Of a DNA stretch of 64,000 nucleotides, positions 23,210 through 36,695 are shown in pieces; within the stretch, counting starts at the first letter, position 1, and each line of letters begins with the position of its first letter. Below the pieces are notes generated by a model that searched no databases, was not told the DNA's origin, and saw nothing but the letters and a program-made list of their open reading frames with translations. The stretch is from contig JASAMV010003287.1 of assembly GCA_030248065.1 (NCBI GenBank), positions 78,258-142,257 of the forward strand. The letters run 5' to 3'. Origin of the DNA: Rhynchonema sp. JSB1_4. Taxonomy: Eukaryota > Nematoda > Chromadorea > Monhysterida > Xyalidae. Position numbers and translations under genes: made by a program.

Positions 23210-25999
23210 TCTGCTGACTGTTGCGATTTAATGGTGGCTACTCGTGAGATTGCGAGTAACATCATCATCATCATTGTTCGCGATTCACTTTTGTAGACAC
23301 GCACGATTAGAATATTATATTATTGTTGGCGTCGTAACAACAACATAAGAATCGCGGGGGCACTATTGGCGCTTAGTCACAAGCGCTAGTTGGTAGTAGA
23401 TAAGCAGCTGCTGACTATTCGTCATATCTGGTGGTGTGCGTGGGATCCTGGACGTACATACAATAGGTACGTTGTAGTTGAACCTGTTTGGGTTAGGCTG
23501 CATGTGTGATTGGACTTTTGAGCGCAGTTAGTGAGAGCCCTAGGCGCCAACCAGGGTGTCTATACGCAAACCTGTAAAAATATGTATTGACTACTGCTAT
23601 AAAAGCTGATAAGATGAAATACTATTATTTCCCGGTGGCTGGGGTAGGTGGGCAATTCCACGCGCAGCGAAAACAGAACCAAACCAGAGCACCGACCGAT
23701 AACACGGAAACATGCGCATCAAAAGGTACTGCGTATCAGACTTGACAGTCTCGCCCCGGATCTCTAAACCATCCGTGTTTTGCGTTTTAACCCACAAAAC
23801 CGCCGAGGTCAAACACACATTTCGACACAACAAATAACTCCGTTATGTGAAAAATTGACGCATCCATTTCTTAATCGTTTTTCGACTGACTCGTGAAAGG
23901 CATGCCAATTATAACTATAAGTGTGCCGTGTGGTGGCTTGAGATCGATCGGTTAATAACCGGCGGCCAATTGAGACAATCTGGGGATTAAGGACGTTCCT
24001 TCATCTTCACGTATAGGAGCGCAGAAGGAGTGAATCGAACATTTTGACTAAATGTGTAAACCAGCGCATCGAAACCTATTTCACGATACCAGGCGCAATG
24101 GACACATTCTATGATTTTATGATTATCAGTTACGAAAACAAAAACGACTAATAAATGCCAGTTGGGTGGATCTGTCTGTATTGAACACAACCAACAGGTA
24201 TACCTACATTACACAAGTACGTTTTTGTTTGGATAAAATTATACACTTGGTTGGATACACCACTTCACACTGTCGAGGTGCATTAACCACCACCACGACT
24301 TGACTGGTGGCTGGATCGTTAACAGGCTCACGGATCTGGTTAGATACATTGATATGACGATATCAGTTGCGCAAAAGATGTTGGGCCGTTGTTTTTTCAT
24401 AAAATCAATGCGCACACCTAACAGCAAACAACGGCAAACTACCACATGACCAGCCCGACTGGATCACATATCCACGCGAAAAGACAAATATATATAAATC
24501 CAAGTGAAAGTGATAACAAGACGGTAGTGCGTTGAACAGATTGCATATGGTGATATAATAACCAATAATGCGCATCTGTGGCACAACTATACACACATGC
24601 AGACTTTGTTGCTGCCCGTGCACATCGGGGCGCAAATCGAATTGTAAATTTGCCAGCCAGTCAGAAACACTAAACACGATTTGGTATTGGATCTCGATTT
24701 CACAATGTTGTTTGCCAGTAAATGCGTTAAACTGTGCCATCCCAGCCATGAACAGGATGTCGTCACGGCACAACATAGAGAGAGAGTCAACCACCCAACA
24801 ATCAGCACGGTACGGTGGTAATGGCGGACCAAGTACAGCGCGCCAAGTCACCGATCCCGAACGCGTGCACGCAAGTCAATCGATCTGCCCAATCTATATA
24901 ATGTAGCTGTTGCACAGTACAAGTGCTTCACGGTCGTCACAGCTGTGCACGCTGGAACGAACACGCCGCCGACAAGGCAGACGAAAAAATGAGGTAGACG
25001 CAGGTATATACAGTCGATGCTTTTTTCTAATCTACAACATCCATGTGCAAGGCAATCACACTGAACGGCTGAGTGGCCATCGAACCAATCTATTGAGTCG
25101 AGACGAGAGACAGACGAGTTTGCGTAAGGCAGCAACAACAATAACAGCAGCCAAGTAGTAACACAATGATAATCTACATGTGCAGCACCCAGCCAGGTAC
25201 GACACATGATGCAATTTACCGACTCTTCTTCATCTCGATCACTCTCACTGTTGTTGCCCGTTGTTTTCCTTTCATCAAATTCAATTTCGCCGCCAAGAAG
25301 TCACCACAGGAGCGCAGTGAGAGTGAACGCGCTATAGGTGTAGGTACGCCGCCTGCAGCGGTTAATTTCCGAACAACGCACAACAAAGTAGTACCTGCGC
25401 TACATAACATGTATGACCGAATGCGCATATTGTGTTCGCTTTTGCAAAGTTTGCATCTCTGATGGATGACGTTGCCCGCCGTCAGAGATACGATCTGCTA
25501 CCGCAAGAACACAAACTTTGAACGTTATTACACTTCTTGTTCACATATACGCATGCATGGTTATCTCACTGACAATATTTGTGCGCATGTTAGGCACAAA
25601 TTTTTATGAAATCGACATGTGGCTGTTTTTACCTCCACAAGTATAATTGCACACAAGTTATACATCGCCGTCACGCTATGTACTATCATTGATCTACAGT
25701 CCTAAGATCTGATCAGAGCTCACGGCCATAAAACTGTTTCACTGTATGCGGCGTGCTGCGCTCTGCTTTGACTTGACACTGAGCAGCTCACATTAATCGC
25801 ACAAATAATTGTTGTACGCGCGCATGTATAGCACATGTCAAATGTTACGGGGGAAACGGGTCACACCTGTAAGATGCATGCAGTAGTCAGTCAGCATCAG
25901 CGGTTTACAACCAGCACACCATATGCATTAATTCTGATTCACATGCGATTAATGATCACAGAAAGTCGATGTGCAGGCATGAATCACATGACCACTCAC
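23210..25999. other. 2.8 kb between kinase start and the large upstream exon; no exon confirmed
   Basis: Either promoter and first intron of the short kinase form or a long intron of a longer one. The upstream exon (ends 26000) leaves phase 0. The exon containing the ATG at 23209 can be entered only in phase 1 or 2 at the acceptors just before it, so a linking exon would be needed; I could not identify one. Confidence 0.45.
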
Positions 26000-28633
26000 C
26001 GTGGCAATTGTGGATGTATTGAGCGAATCGTACGGACTGGTCGCACCGTCCAGAGCGTCCGGCTTGGTGGTCGCGGCGGTCGAACACAGCACCGCGGCGG
26101 CACTAGCGACCGGATGGACACCTTCGGCGATGGTGTGTCCGTGGAAGGCGGCAGTGACGCCGGCGACTTGATTGGCCAGAGCCGCGTCGATGGCGGCCAA
26201 TTGTGAACCGGTCGGGATTCGATTCGTGTTCGACTGAGCGGTGCCTGACTGCGTGCTGTCACCATTGTTGTTCACACCGCGGTTGGATCGCGACCCCTTG
26301 GCCGCTCGAGAGCTGACTTGTGCGAGCAGTTGTTGTGTTTGCGTGGATCGACGTCGATAGGCAGATTGTGGCGATTGCGGCAGTTCGATCCCACCGGCCG
26401 TCCGATAATGCGGACCGGACGTGGCCGTGGGGACGGCCGTCGACACCGGGGCCTGGACCCAGATCGGGCCGCTCGGCTGCGAGTACGCGATTGGCAAGTG
26501 TTTGGACGATGTGACCGGCGCGGTGCCGAACGACTGTTTGTTGACACCGATCGATGGCAAGATCAACGACCCATCGAGTGCGCTCATCAGCGTCGACGTC
26601 TGTTTGGGCGATTCGGCTTCGAATTCGGCATTCGCCATTTTCACATAGTCATCGGGCGTCATGATCATGAGTGCGTCCCAGCAATGCCACGAATAGTACA
26701 GATTGGGATCGGAGACCGATCGGCGCAACGGCACCAAACGTCCGCGACGACGCGACTGACGGGCTTTGACGGCTAGCGCGGCGGCGACGCCCGGCTGGCG
26801 CATACGCTTCTTGCGCGGCGACGCCACAAACGTGCGAATGGGCAACGCTGATTTAGCGGTGACAGACGTACTGGTGCTTATCGTACTGGTGGCCGGCGAC
26901 TTGCTGCCGTGCACAATGTGTTGCGGTGTTGGCAAGTGGTAGGTGGCATCTAATTGGGGAGTTGGTGCCATTGAGTGCACACGTTCCGTTGACGTCGCAG
27001 CGGCCAGGTTCGCACTCGACTCGCTACTTGTCGTCAGTTGTTGTTGTTGTTGTTGATTGTTGGTAGCAGCACTTGCCGCCTCGTTATGTACACTGGCCGC
27101 AGCAGCAGCACCGACAGTGGCGTACGTTGACTCAACCGTACTGACGTCAACCAATGGCAATGTGGTCGGGGGTGCCGGTTTGGCTGGTGCTGGCGCAGTT
27201 GCGCTTGTGTCGACCGCGTTACACGTGGCGCCCAGCACAAATCTCGTTATCTGCTCTTGTTCTCTGGTAATTGTTGGCACCGACGACAAATTATTACCGC
27301 CAGTCGCGCCGGCCGTTTGCGCGGTCGTTGTGTTCGAGTTTTTCTTCTCTGAGGGACCGCCCACGCCGATCGAATTTGATGTGAGCGAAATTTTACGCGC
27401 CAGTTCGGGCTTGGACGGCCGCCTGTGCACGTCGTCGGCTGTGACACATTCGCAGGGTGGCATGTCAGTGGCTGATGAGCAAATGATAACACTGGAACCG
27501 GTCGCTTGTTGGATGTCGGTGGCGCTGAGCGGTGGCACTTCCCCACGTGAATCCTTGCGTCCGACCAGTCCAATTGTGACCGCCGGCATTGAATGTTTCT
27601 CGCCCGATGGCTTGCGCTGCAACGCCGCCGCAATATTGTCCAACCGTTCGGATCGCGGCTGTTGCAGCTGCACGGGCGTGCTGGTCGTGAATATGGGCGC
27701 CGACTCGGTGACTCCATTCATGACGCAATTGGCCGCGCCGGATTCGGTCGGTTTGCTGACGGTCGTCTCCACAAGGGCCGACTCTTCGACGTTCTCTTTG
27801 TGGTCCGACGACCGGGACTCAGCCCAATTGCGCACCGATTGCGTGTAGACGGCACGTTGCGGCAATCGAAACGAATAGTAGTGAACGGCGGCAGCGGAGT
27901 GCGCCCGTGCGTCCGCGGCCTCGTCACTCGACTGCGAATGCGTGGGTGGTGGCCGACGAAATCTGCTGATTCGAGGCGCCGGCGGTGGAGAGGACTTTGT
28001 GTCGATGTTCGCGCTGCCGGGCGTGTGTCGCAGATGTTTCAGTACGGTGGAGGAGGAACCGGGCGGTTTTGAAAGACTGTCAGCTATCGACGATTGATTG
28101 TATTTGGCGTACCCGTTGCCGCCGCCCGAATGAGTGGCGCTGCGATTTCGTACGAACGCCTGCGACGATGTGGCGGATCGTGATGACGACGATGGCGGTT
28201 GTTGACCGTATTCGATGTCCGATGCGCGACGTCGAACGAACGGCGGTGTGTTAACGATGGAATCAATCGCACTGTCGTCCAGCGACACGCCTGCAACGAC
28301 GATTCGTCAATCGCTAATCGCTTGTCACAATCTCAGAACCACAAATCAGGGCTTATGGCAATGTCGTCAAATCATGTCGTCGCATCTGGTCGTCAAATTA
28401 CATCTATTATTTGCGCGCTCATTTGGGGCCCGTGTATTATTGCTTGTCGGACCACACGATTTGACGACAAAACGATTAGCCCAAATCAGGGCACAAAAAA
28501 GATGACACCCACCTTGATGAAAACGGCTAGCTGTTGCTGTCGACGACGAACCGGATTGAGCAAACGGCACGAAGCCAGACGAGAATAAGGTCGTCGCGGG
28601 AATGATTACGTATGAAGTGTCGGGTGTGACTGG
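26000..28633 (-). CDS. Two exons of a long low-complexity protein, possibly N-terminal part of a long LAMMER kinase isoform
   Basis: Exon 28633-28513 (40 codons, starts after the acceptor ACATAG, donor GTGGGT) joins in frame to a very large exon 28290-26000 (763 codons, donor GTGAGT). The encoded chain is disordered, rich in Ser, Thr, Ala, Pro and Gln, with a polyglutamine run (27036-27053) and basic clusters (SPRKKRMRQP, SRRRGRLVPLRRS). One more ordered segment (YYSWHCWDALMIMTPDDYV) may be a conserved motif. Neither end has a start or stop codon, so this is internal to a gene. Base composition is GC-richer than the surroundings, as in the kinase exons. Same strand and 2.8 kb upstream of the kinase; Drosophila Doa has similarly long isoforms. 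Linkage is inference; it may be a separate gene. Confidence 0.6.
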
Positions 28634-31460
28634 CTATGTTGAAATTGAGCTGTGTTGTCGACGATTGTAATGCGAATCAGATGTGTTGAAAACAGCGGTT
28701 CACTGTCGTTGGCGGTTGAGGGCTGCGCTGACGATGGTAATTGGCGTTGAGCAGCAACGGAAACGTGCTGCATTGAGCACGCCGCACAAAAAACAACTCG
28801 AGTGCGCGAGTTGAACGAAACAAACAACTCTTCAGTTCAACCGTCCGCAAAGACGGCACATTGTTGAAAATATTAGATTCCGTTGGCGGAAAGGTTCCAG
28901 TTGTTTGCAGCTAGCGGTCGCCAGAGCAGCAATAATATGATGACGGACGTCAGCGGCTTAACGTGGGCGCCCACGAAACACACGTTGAAAGAAAATGTTA
29001 CAGCAACATTCGGTCGGTCGAATAGCAGAATGTGGTGGTTGCGTGTGCAGCAGCGGCAACGCAATGCCGGTTCGTGTAGTCCGCTGACTATTGCATCACG
29101 AGACTGGCTTTTGACGGTTTGCCGAAGTTTTCGCAAAAGTGCAAGTTTTTGTGTCTCGACTCGACATCGGAGGCCAGCAGCATACCACGAAACAAGCAAG
29201 CTACGGGCCAGTAGCAACAGTATGGACTGAATTTGTGAAACGACTACACTAGGTAGTCCACAAAACGTCTACAGCGGCAACAACAACACTATTGGTGCAG
29301 CTGCAGCTGTACAATGCCGAATGAACCATTAGGGAGCCGCGTGGCACGCGCCATATGTCATCACCAGTATGTACAGCAGTGGCGCTGTGGAGCCAATGGG
29401 AACATTGTGAACTAGGGTGCTGTGTGCGCCAAGCGCTTACAATGCGGGGCGGTTCACTGAACCACGGAGCATTCTGGTTGTAAAGAAGTACAATGCTGGC
29501 GCGCAGCTGCGCCGTATTATTACGGCACACACAAGACGCAGAGAAACAAAATGTTGTGCGGCGTTGAAGTAGCGCACGCACAAGTTATGGCGTTGTCGTT
29601 GTGAAACGGACACAACAGCTGCTGCTCGACGACTGCTGACGACAATACGGAAGGTTGACCGGGTGTACTTGAAGTGTGAACTCTTGCGTCCAGTACGCTC
29701 TTGATGCGACGACGTAATCGGTGCGAACGACGACTCGTTAAATTCGACTCATTAATGATTGTTTGCAAGGGTCGTTCGTCGATCGTCGTTCCGTAACGAC
29801 TTTTCGACATTTACGATCTCAATGGTTGATTCTCCATTGGCTCAGACAACAGCACCATTGACATTGAAATGGGTGCATGCTTCAGACCACAACCCAAATT
29901 AGCAACCGTCTGCTCTGCTGACAGCCCAGATTTGGCGTTGACGTTTCATAAAAAAGACAAAGTCACGGTCGTTTTAGGTCAAATCGGTTGATGGATTATC
30001 TGGTGCGCCCAAACGCTTGCCAGTCAATTCTTTGTCCGTGAAGATCTTCAAGAGTCCAATCAATTGCATAGCTCGCCACATAAACATCATAAAAGAAGGG
30101 GGTGCTTCTTTTTTTTTTCAGCTGAACAGCTGGCGATATAAGTCAAAACTTTTACATGTATATATGTGCGCATTTTAGCTGCAGCCAGGTACATCGGCGC
30201 AGAAAAACGCCTGCACCGCGCTGTTTGTATGTATGTATTCACCTCGTGGCTGTTGATTTCGTTAAGCTGTACGAGTTGCGGCTTTGAGTGCGCCCGCACA
30301 CACGACGTAACACTTATCAAACAGCCGTGGTCAAAAAACCAGCTTTGTACGCAGTGTGCACTGCTACTACATTACAATACTAACAGTTTCAAAGATGAAG
30401 CAGCGTTTCTTTTTGTTTTCATTATTTTCTCCTGTTTGCGATGGTGCAGATGTGCACATTAAACCACTACTCGGCCTTTTTTGCGAGCCTGTTCGAAAAC
30501 TGTTCAATAACCAACAGACGTCTGGCTTAGATATGGGATCAACATTGTTCTGGTGTTACATAAGCTTTTGAAGTTGTTGTTGCACAACTGGGTAGACGCC
30601 GTTCAATTGAACGCACAAACACTCAACGAACGATTCATTACTTCATCCAGTTATCGTCGTTGATAAATGACATTTTTTCTATACAATCTCTGGTTTAAGC
30701 CCTGCTGGCAGTTTCGGTCGGTCGTAAAAAGCGCCGAGTTGTATACATGTAGCTTGTGTCTCTGGTTTATTCTGTAGTTCCTGGTTACCTAGTCACCAAA
30801 AACGGTGAATACCCCTGGCGGACAGGCAACACAGCAGTTTTGCAAACCAGAGAGAGAATGTGATTTGCGTGAAATTCGAGTAGCTCTTCAACGTGCGGCC
30901 ACCCATAAACCACCAACATACTGTTTCCGCAGAAGAAATGACAGTTGTCTTGAATTACTGCGTTGGGTTAAAATGTGTCAATTTTTTTGGCTCGCCGCTA
31001 ATTCCGGTAACTCGGCGTTCTAAAGGTGACATTCTTTGCATTTCCATTCAGGCCACGACCTCTTGCTTGCCTTGGGTAAGTGGTGAGTAAAAAAACTGTG
31101 ACACCAAGACAACACCAACCAAATAAAAGACGAACTATTCTGAAACGTATCCGTATTTACTTCCAAAAATAGAACTCAAACTTCAGCATCCAACCGAACC
31201 CACCCCGCAAACCTTGCCGGCCGCCGCGCGTTTATAATCCACGTCTTTGCTCGTGTCATGCTTTCTCCGTTTATAAGATGAAACGGCGGGTTTGTCACCT
31301 GAACAAAGAAATCAGATTTGTCAAAAAAAAACCTGCACAACAGATAGTGAAAACTTTTATCTCACGATATTCTAAAGAAACATTGCACAGCATCTTCGCA
31401 AAGGAAAGTCTCTGACCAAATAAGAAACGACAAAATAAATTCCTCTAAAGCGAACCCGAC
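28634..31460. other. 2.8 kb without a confirmed exon
   Basis: Lies between the RS-rich exons and the large low-complexity exon. The RS-rich block ends in phase 1 and the next exon starts in phase 0, so a linking exon is expected if both belong to one gene. None was identified with confidence. Confidence 0.4.
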
Positions 31461-34121
31461 CTCCTCCGCCCGCGCGTCTGGCCTTTTTCCGTTTGGGTTT
31501 GTATTCGCTCGAGACCACGCTGGACTCGGAGTACACATAGCTGCTCGCACCACTGCGATTGTCGTACGAGTCCACCGACGTGGCTCGTTGGTCGTCGACA
31601 CTGTTGTCATTGTAACCATCGACGTCGCAGTCGCGATGGCGTCTGAAACGATGATGATGGTATCGGTATGATGGAATGAAAATCTTTATATGAAATTGAA
31701 CATGTCTTCGCAAATTCAGAGTGTTAGTACGGTTTGCTGTATGGGAATTAGAGGCGTTTTTTTGACGTAGCTTGTTCCCAGCTCTGGTACCAATTTGGTG
31801 GAACCTAATTTTGCACAACAACGCACCAGCAAGACCGGGAGACCGAAGCACAGCCCACAAGGCGGCCAGTTTGGAACCGGATAGACCATAACAATGGTAT
31901 AACACCAGTGTGTTTTGTCCGGCTCGGCCTGTTTTCAAAGACGGGCGAGGTGCCAGGCCTCGTCGGTGCGAAGACCTCTGGCCATTGGCCAAGAGCAGGT
32001 CAGATCTTATGGCTAGCGTAAAATATCACTGTGCACAAAAGTGTCTACGAACAAGTACGAAACAACAGATGACAAAACAGCAGCCAATCTGTTGAACCTG
32101 GATTGCAGCAACACAGCAGAAAAACAGCATTACTTGAAGGGGTGCGCAACGTTCAGGCAAAATGAGAATTCAAAAACTAATACACATAAAAAGAAAATCC
32201 AGTGATACTCAAACCAAACCGGCACAATCGCCCACCTCTGATTGCGATGGTCGTTTCTGCGATGGTGCCGCTTGCTGCGTTTGCGCGACGAGCCTCTTGA
32301 TTTTCTCCTCGCCTTGTTGTGTGTGGATCGCTTCTTTCCTGGAACGATTCCTAAAGACTTATAATTTGTAACTTTGCATTAAATGCCAACGGCAAACATC
32401 CAGTCCAAGCGTCCGGACCTTTACCGGAATGTTTGTCGCGTTTGCGCCTGTCATTATCCGTTTTTCGATGTCGTCGTTTGTTGCGATCGGATCGTTCCGT
32501 CGAGCCATCGCTGCTCGAATGTCGACGACGTTTGTGCGCGCGTGTCGATGTCGTATCGTTGCCTGCAATATTGACACAATAAACAAACAATTGTTATTAT
32601 TTAGTGTTCTCTTATCGTCTTATCTTCGTCAAGAAACCGTGATAAAACAGCACGATTGTCTACAAAGGAAACAGTTTGGTTTTTATAATGTTGGTTTGTG
32701 TTTTGTGAGACGCGAAACCACAATGTTTTTGCAATAAAACTATTTATGCGACGTTTCGATGCCCACAAAGCATCATCATCAGGCAAATTACCCACTTTTG
32801 TATGGGTTTGGCTTGAAAACCCTTGAAAACATTGTGGTCTCACAAAAGACAAACCAACATTATGAATTTCATCGGCCACAACCAAAGAGTCAACGTCGCG
32901 CAACTCAAATATCAGTTTGGTTTTTATTGCTTCGCGAGGACTGAGAGTGCTGTTATATCAGTTTAAAAGACAAGAGACCAATCTGATGATGACGTGATAC
33001 GGAAAAGGTCAGTCTTTCTGTTTCAAAAGAGCAACAACAATCAACACAACGCGGCAGTGTTTTCGAACCAAATGTTGGTGCCAGTTTCAGTTTTTTCAGC
33101 AGGTGAATTTTTTTATTTTAGTACGTGCCTGATTTTGGCGCGTTCTGTGGTCTGGGTCCTATTCTAGGTGGCAGACATAGAACGCCAAAAAAAAGGTGCG
33201 GACACCGTCAAAGCCCCCAAGAAAAAGAAAAAAAAAAAAAAATTATTTCCATTTTCCAATATGACTAAGGGCTACTGGAAAATGAAATAAATAAAACATT
33301 TCCTGCAGAGCCATGTTTTACATGTGACAAAAAATTCCAAATTTGTGTGCCTGTGACACCTGGTGTCACTTGAAGTAAAAACGTCGATCCGACCTCTTCT
33401 CCTATCCTTCATTCTGTCACTGCCACGTGAGCTGTTCATCACCAAGCTGCTCGTGTTCAGTCGTTCAAGCAGACGCGTGTTGTCACGACTGAACGAATTG
33501 TCGTCATACCTGCACGAAACAAGAAATAAAATAAATGTTAAATCTGTGAATAACAACAAGCATAACAATAAAAAAGATTTTGAAGTTCGCAGGAGAGAAT
33601 ACTACTGTACCATTTATAAAAAGTGTACCGGTACCCCAATCCCGATCCCGTAGGGATAGTGAAAAAGCGAGCGCCCTGTTCAAGGTTAAGTGCGCTTTCA
33701 TTTTTATTTGTTTCTACTGTGTTAGACACCGCGCAGAACCTCCTCTCGATCCAGCAAAGCAATCAGCTGAAGTCTTACTGCACGCATTGTCACAACGATT
33801 CCGTCAGAGGCAAACGTAGCATCACGGCTGCGCTCAAATATTGTCAACGCTATACTTGGCACGTATAACTCACGCAAAAATACAGAAACTGGGCGCTGAC
33901 GACATTAGCATAAGCCCGATTGCACCAGCCCCATCACTTTCACCAACCGTGACACGCGTTGCGGACATTGTCTGAGATTGTAGTAGTGCGACGATCGAAT
34001 GGTGGCCACCGACGATTGTGTCGTGTCACGAACGACGCCGTTGTACTGATGCAACGACGAACCCACTTGTTCCACGAGCAACACCGGCGAACTGCAGTTG
34101 TGCGCTACCAGGTATTGCGTT
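31461..34121 (-). CDS. RS/basic-rich coding exons, possible 5' part of the LAMMER kinase gene
   Basis: Five exons chain in frame: 34121-33948, 33509-33370, 32562-32425, 32338-32236, 31642-31461 (last donor tentative). The first encodes ordinary-looking sequence (YLVAHNCSSPVLLVEQVGSS). The third and fourth are strongly basic (HKRRRHSSSDGS, KRRHRKTDNDRRKRD, RKSRGSSRKRSKRHHRR), resembling the RS-like N-terminal regions of CLK kinases and SR proteins. The fifth is Ser/Asp/Tyr-rich and ends KPKRKKARRAGGG. No start codon was found, so the 5' end lies above 34.1 kb. The exon beginning at 34121 would reach a stop at about 33905 if not spliced, but the GTTGGT donor at 33947 leads in matching phase to 33509. 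That this is the kinase N-terminus is inference from composition, strand and order. Confidence 0.6.
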
Positions 34122-34879
34122 CTGCAATGCACAATAATTCTGGCAATGATTCAACAAAGTGTATTTTTTACCGTATTTATTGTGCTGGTGGATAAATCGT
34201 TTTTTCATGAAAAAATGAAAAAAAGGGTTTTTGTCGTGGCTCGAATTCCGACAATACTAATTTTGGCGGTGAACTCGAAGTCGGATTTCTTCAGGGCGGC
34301 CACCCCGGCCCGATTTTCCAAACGAAATCAGAGGTCTCAATCGGGCCGGGAAGGGAATTTAGACTTTTTAGGTTGGGCCAGGCCGGAGAGTTGGAATAGC
34401 GGGCCAGAATTCAGCAGGAAACAAAAGGAAAAAAATCTTTGTTTTGTTTGCAAAATCGAGCGAGCGAAAATTTTTCCTGAACCACAAAAATGACCAAAAA
34501 GTTTTGTATCAGGACGTAAGTGCGCTGAGCGTTTCCTTTTTTAGTTTAGAATGACTTCAAAAAAGGTATTTTTTTAAGAAATTTCCTTTGTTCCAAACTC
34601 TGTACTGTACCGGGCCGGGCTGACCGTGACAATTCTCACGATTTCGAAATAAAATTGATCAGCGCCGTCTACACAGCAACGCTTCCATAAAAAAACTCAC
34701 TTTTTACAAAAGCTTGGCCTTTGGCCACCACAGACAGAGTTGGTTCGGAAACAAAAGGAGAAATTTTTTTCCTTTCTCCGAAGAAAAAATGACCAATTAG
34801 GAAAAATCACGGATTTTAGGGAAAGAAATGGAAACCCCGAAGAAAAAAAACTGAAGTTTCAGGAAAAAATTCGGGACAC
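34122..34879. other. No gene seen; GC-rich repeat fragments
   Basis: Contains pieces of the GGCCCGGCCC-rich repeat (around 34300-34390 and 34605-34620) that recurs at 35.8, 36.7, 37.3, 54.7 and 56.7 kb. The start of the RS-rich gene may also lie here, but no initiating exon is visible. Confidence 0.4.
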
Positions 34880-35520
34880 AATGGCTGGAATTCACAAAAA
34901 AAGTCAAGCTCACCGTCAAGCTCAACGTCAAAGTTCACCGTAAAACTCAACGGCACGTGTGAAATGACGTTGAACTATCCCGAGTTCACCGTCAAGTTCA
35001 TCGTCAAGTTCAACGTCAACCTCACCGTCAACATCAACGTCAAAAAATTGGGAAAGAAAATTACGCGCAAGATTTTATGCCGCAAACTGCATTCCGCAGT
35101 TTTTTATCTTATTTATTTCCGTTATTTGCTTTATTTTGTTATTTTAAACTGTATTTTAAACTGTATTCGTTCAATTGTACACATCGCTCGCAGTTGCTCA
35201 ATCCGTTGCCGCCGCCTCTCAAAGTCTCAAGCCTGTTCCACGCTGGCATTTCTCTCTGATAAATACTCGAACAAACTCGGTAAAAGTACAAAACTGACAA
35301 AATAAAGCAAATAACGGAAATAAATAAGATAAAAAACTGCGGAATACAGTTTACGGCATAAAATCTTGAGCGTAATTTTCATTCCCAATTTTTTGACGTT
35401 GATGTTGACGGTGAGGTTGACGTTGAACTTGACGGTCAACTCGGGATAGTTCAACGTCATTTCACACGTGACGTTGAGTTTTACGGTGAGCTTGACTTAG
35501 TTTTGTGAATTCCAGCCAAT
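34880..35520. mobile_element. Foldback element with GTCAA-type arms
   Basis: Left arm (34880 to about 35138) and right arm (about 35296-35520) are inverted copies; tips TGGCTGGAATTCAC and GTGAATTCCAGCCA. Arms carry an irregular array of CTCACCGTCAA/TTCAACGTCAA units that reads in opposite directions on the two sides. The loop is AT-rich. No coding capacity. Confidence 0.8.
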
Positions 35521-36695
35521 GAGTCAAAAAGCTTCCCCGTGCCACAAAAATGTAGGCCATTTAGTGTGGGCCCGTGGACCGTAGGTTTGGGTTACCGTGG
35601 GTGGAATCAGTGGTGTCGTTGAGAAATCGAAATTTTTCCCACACCCAGCCCAATTTTCGGGAAATTTGCCGAACATACCCCCAAAAATCAAAAATTTCCG
35701 AAAAAAAAAACGTTTTTTATCTGCCTGCAACTGTAACCGCGACTTTCGCAAGGATTTGGCACCGGATTAATCATTTTTTGCAATTTTTTGGTTTGTAGCG
35801 GGCCGGGCCGAGTTTTCCCTCGCACGGTAACGGTAGTCGGTCGAGTCGAGCCGGAAATCGGAATTCCCGGCCCGCTGGCCCGCACTGTCGCGCCGGGCGC
35901 TGTGCCGATCTGTCGGGCGTTTGTTGGGACCAGAGTTCGGTAGGAAACAAAAGGAAAAAATTTTTCGTTTTCTTTCGTTTTTTCCGAAGAAAAAATGGTA
36001 CCCAAAGAAAAGGAAAAAATATGGGAAAAAATGAAGCATAGGAAAAAACGATATTTTTTTCAGGAAAAAAACGAAAAATCGAAAGGAAAAAACGTCTGTC
36101 CAGCAAAAAAAAAAATCAAATTTCCGGAAATGGTGAAATTGAGACGATTGAGAGTTGAGTAGTTCGTTTTCCATTCCATTTCATTTGTCATCAGTGTTTT
36201 TTTCTTGTGTGTGAAGTTTTGTTTCTTTTGTGTTGGGGCGATATCTTGCTGCAAGTGCATGAAAAACGACAAAAGTTTATGTTTGGAGCTCAGCCAAACA
36301 TAAAATTTTATCGTTTACTTCGGTCTGGAGAACATAAATATGGTGAATTGACGAGGTTATGTCATTGTCCTCAGAAACAGTTGTTTCCTATCTCGTTGTA
36401 TGATTATTCATGAATGAATTTCATTGTTTCAGCTCGGGATTGGGATTTTGGCATTGGCAGGCGGCTGTGCGACGACGAAAAACAAGGTCTACCCGTGTGT
36501 CATGCAAATAAATGCTGTTTTACAGACAAAAATAGCTTTTTTTCATCTCAAACTGGCTGTTTTTTTCATTATGGAAAGAAAAAAATAGCAAAAAAATGGT
36601 CATTGAAAAAAAGAAAAAATTGTTTTTTCCTTTTGTTTTCCTTTTTTTCCTATTAAGAAAAAAATGAGCAAAAAAATTTTTTTCCGAACTCTGCC
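35521..36695. other. Low-complexity A/T runs and GC-rich repeat fragment; no gene
   Basis: A-runs and AAAAATTTTT-like strings alternate with a block of CGGGCCGGGCCGAG (about 35799-35890). No splice-supported exon. Confidence 0.45.

Noticed and set aside
26318..28072. Long + strand frames (up to 263 codons) opposite the low-complexity exon
   Set aside because: Shadows of the 763-codon - strand exon, whose frame is longer, splice-bounded and of exon-like composition.
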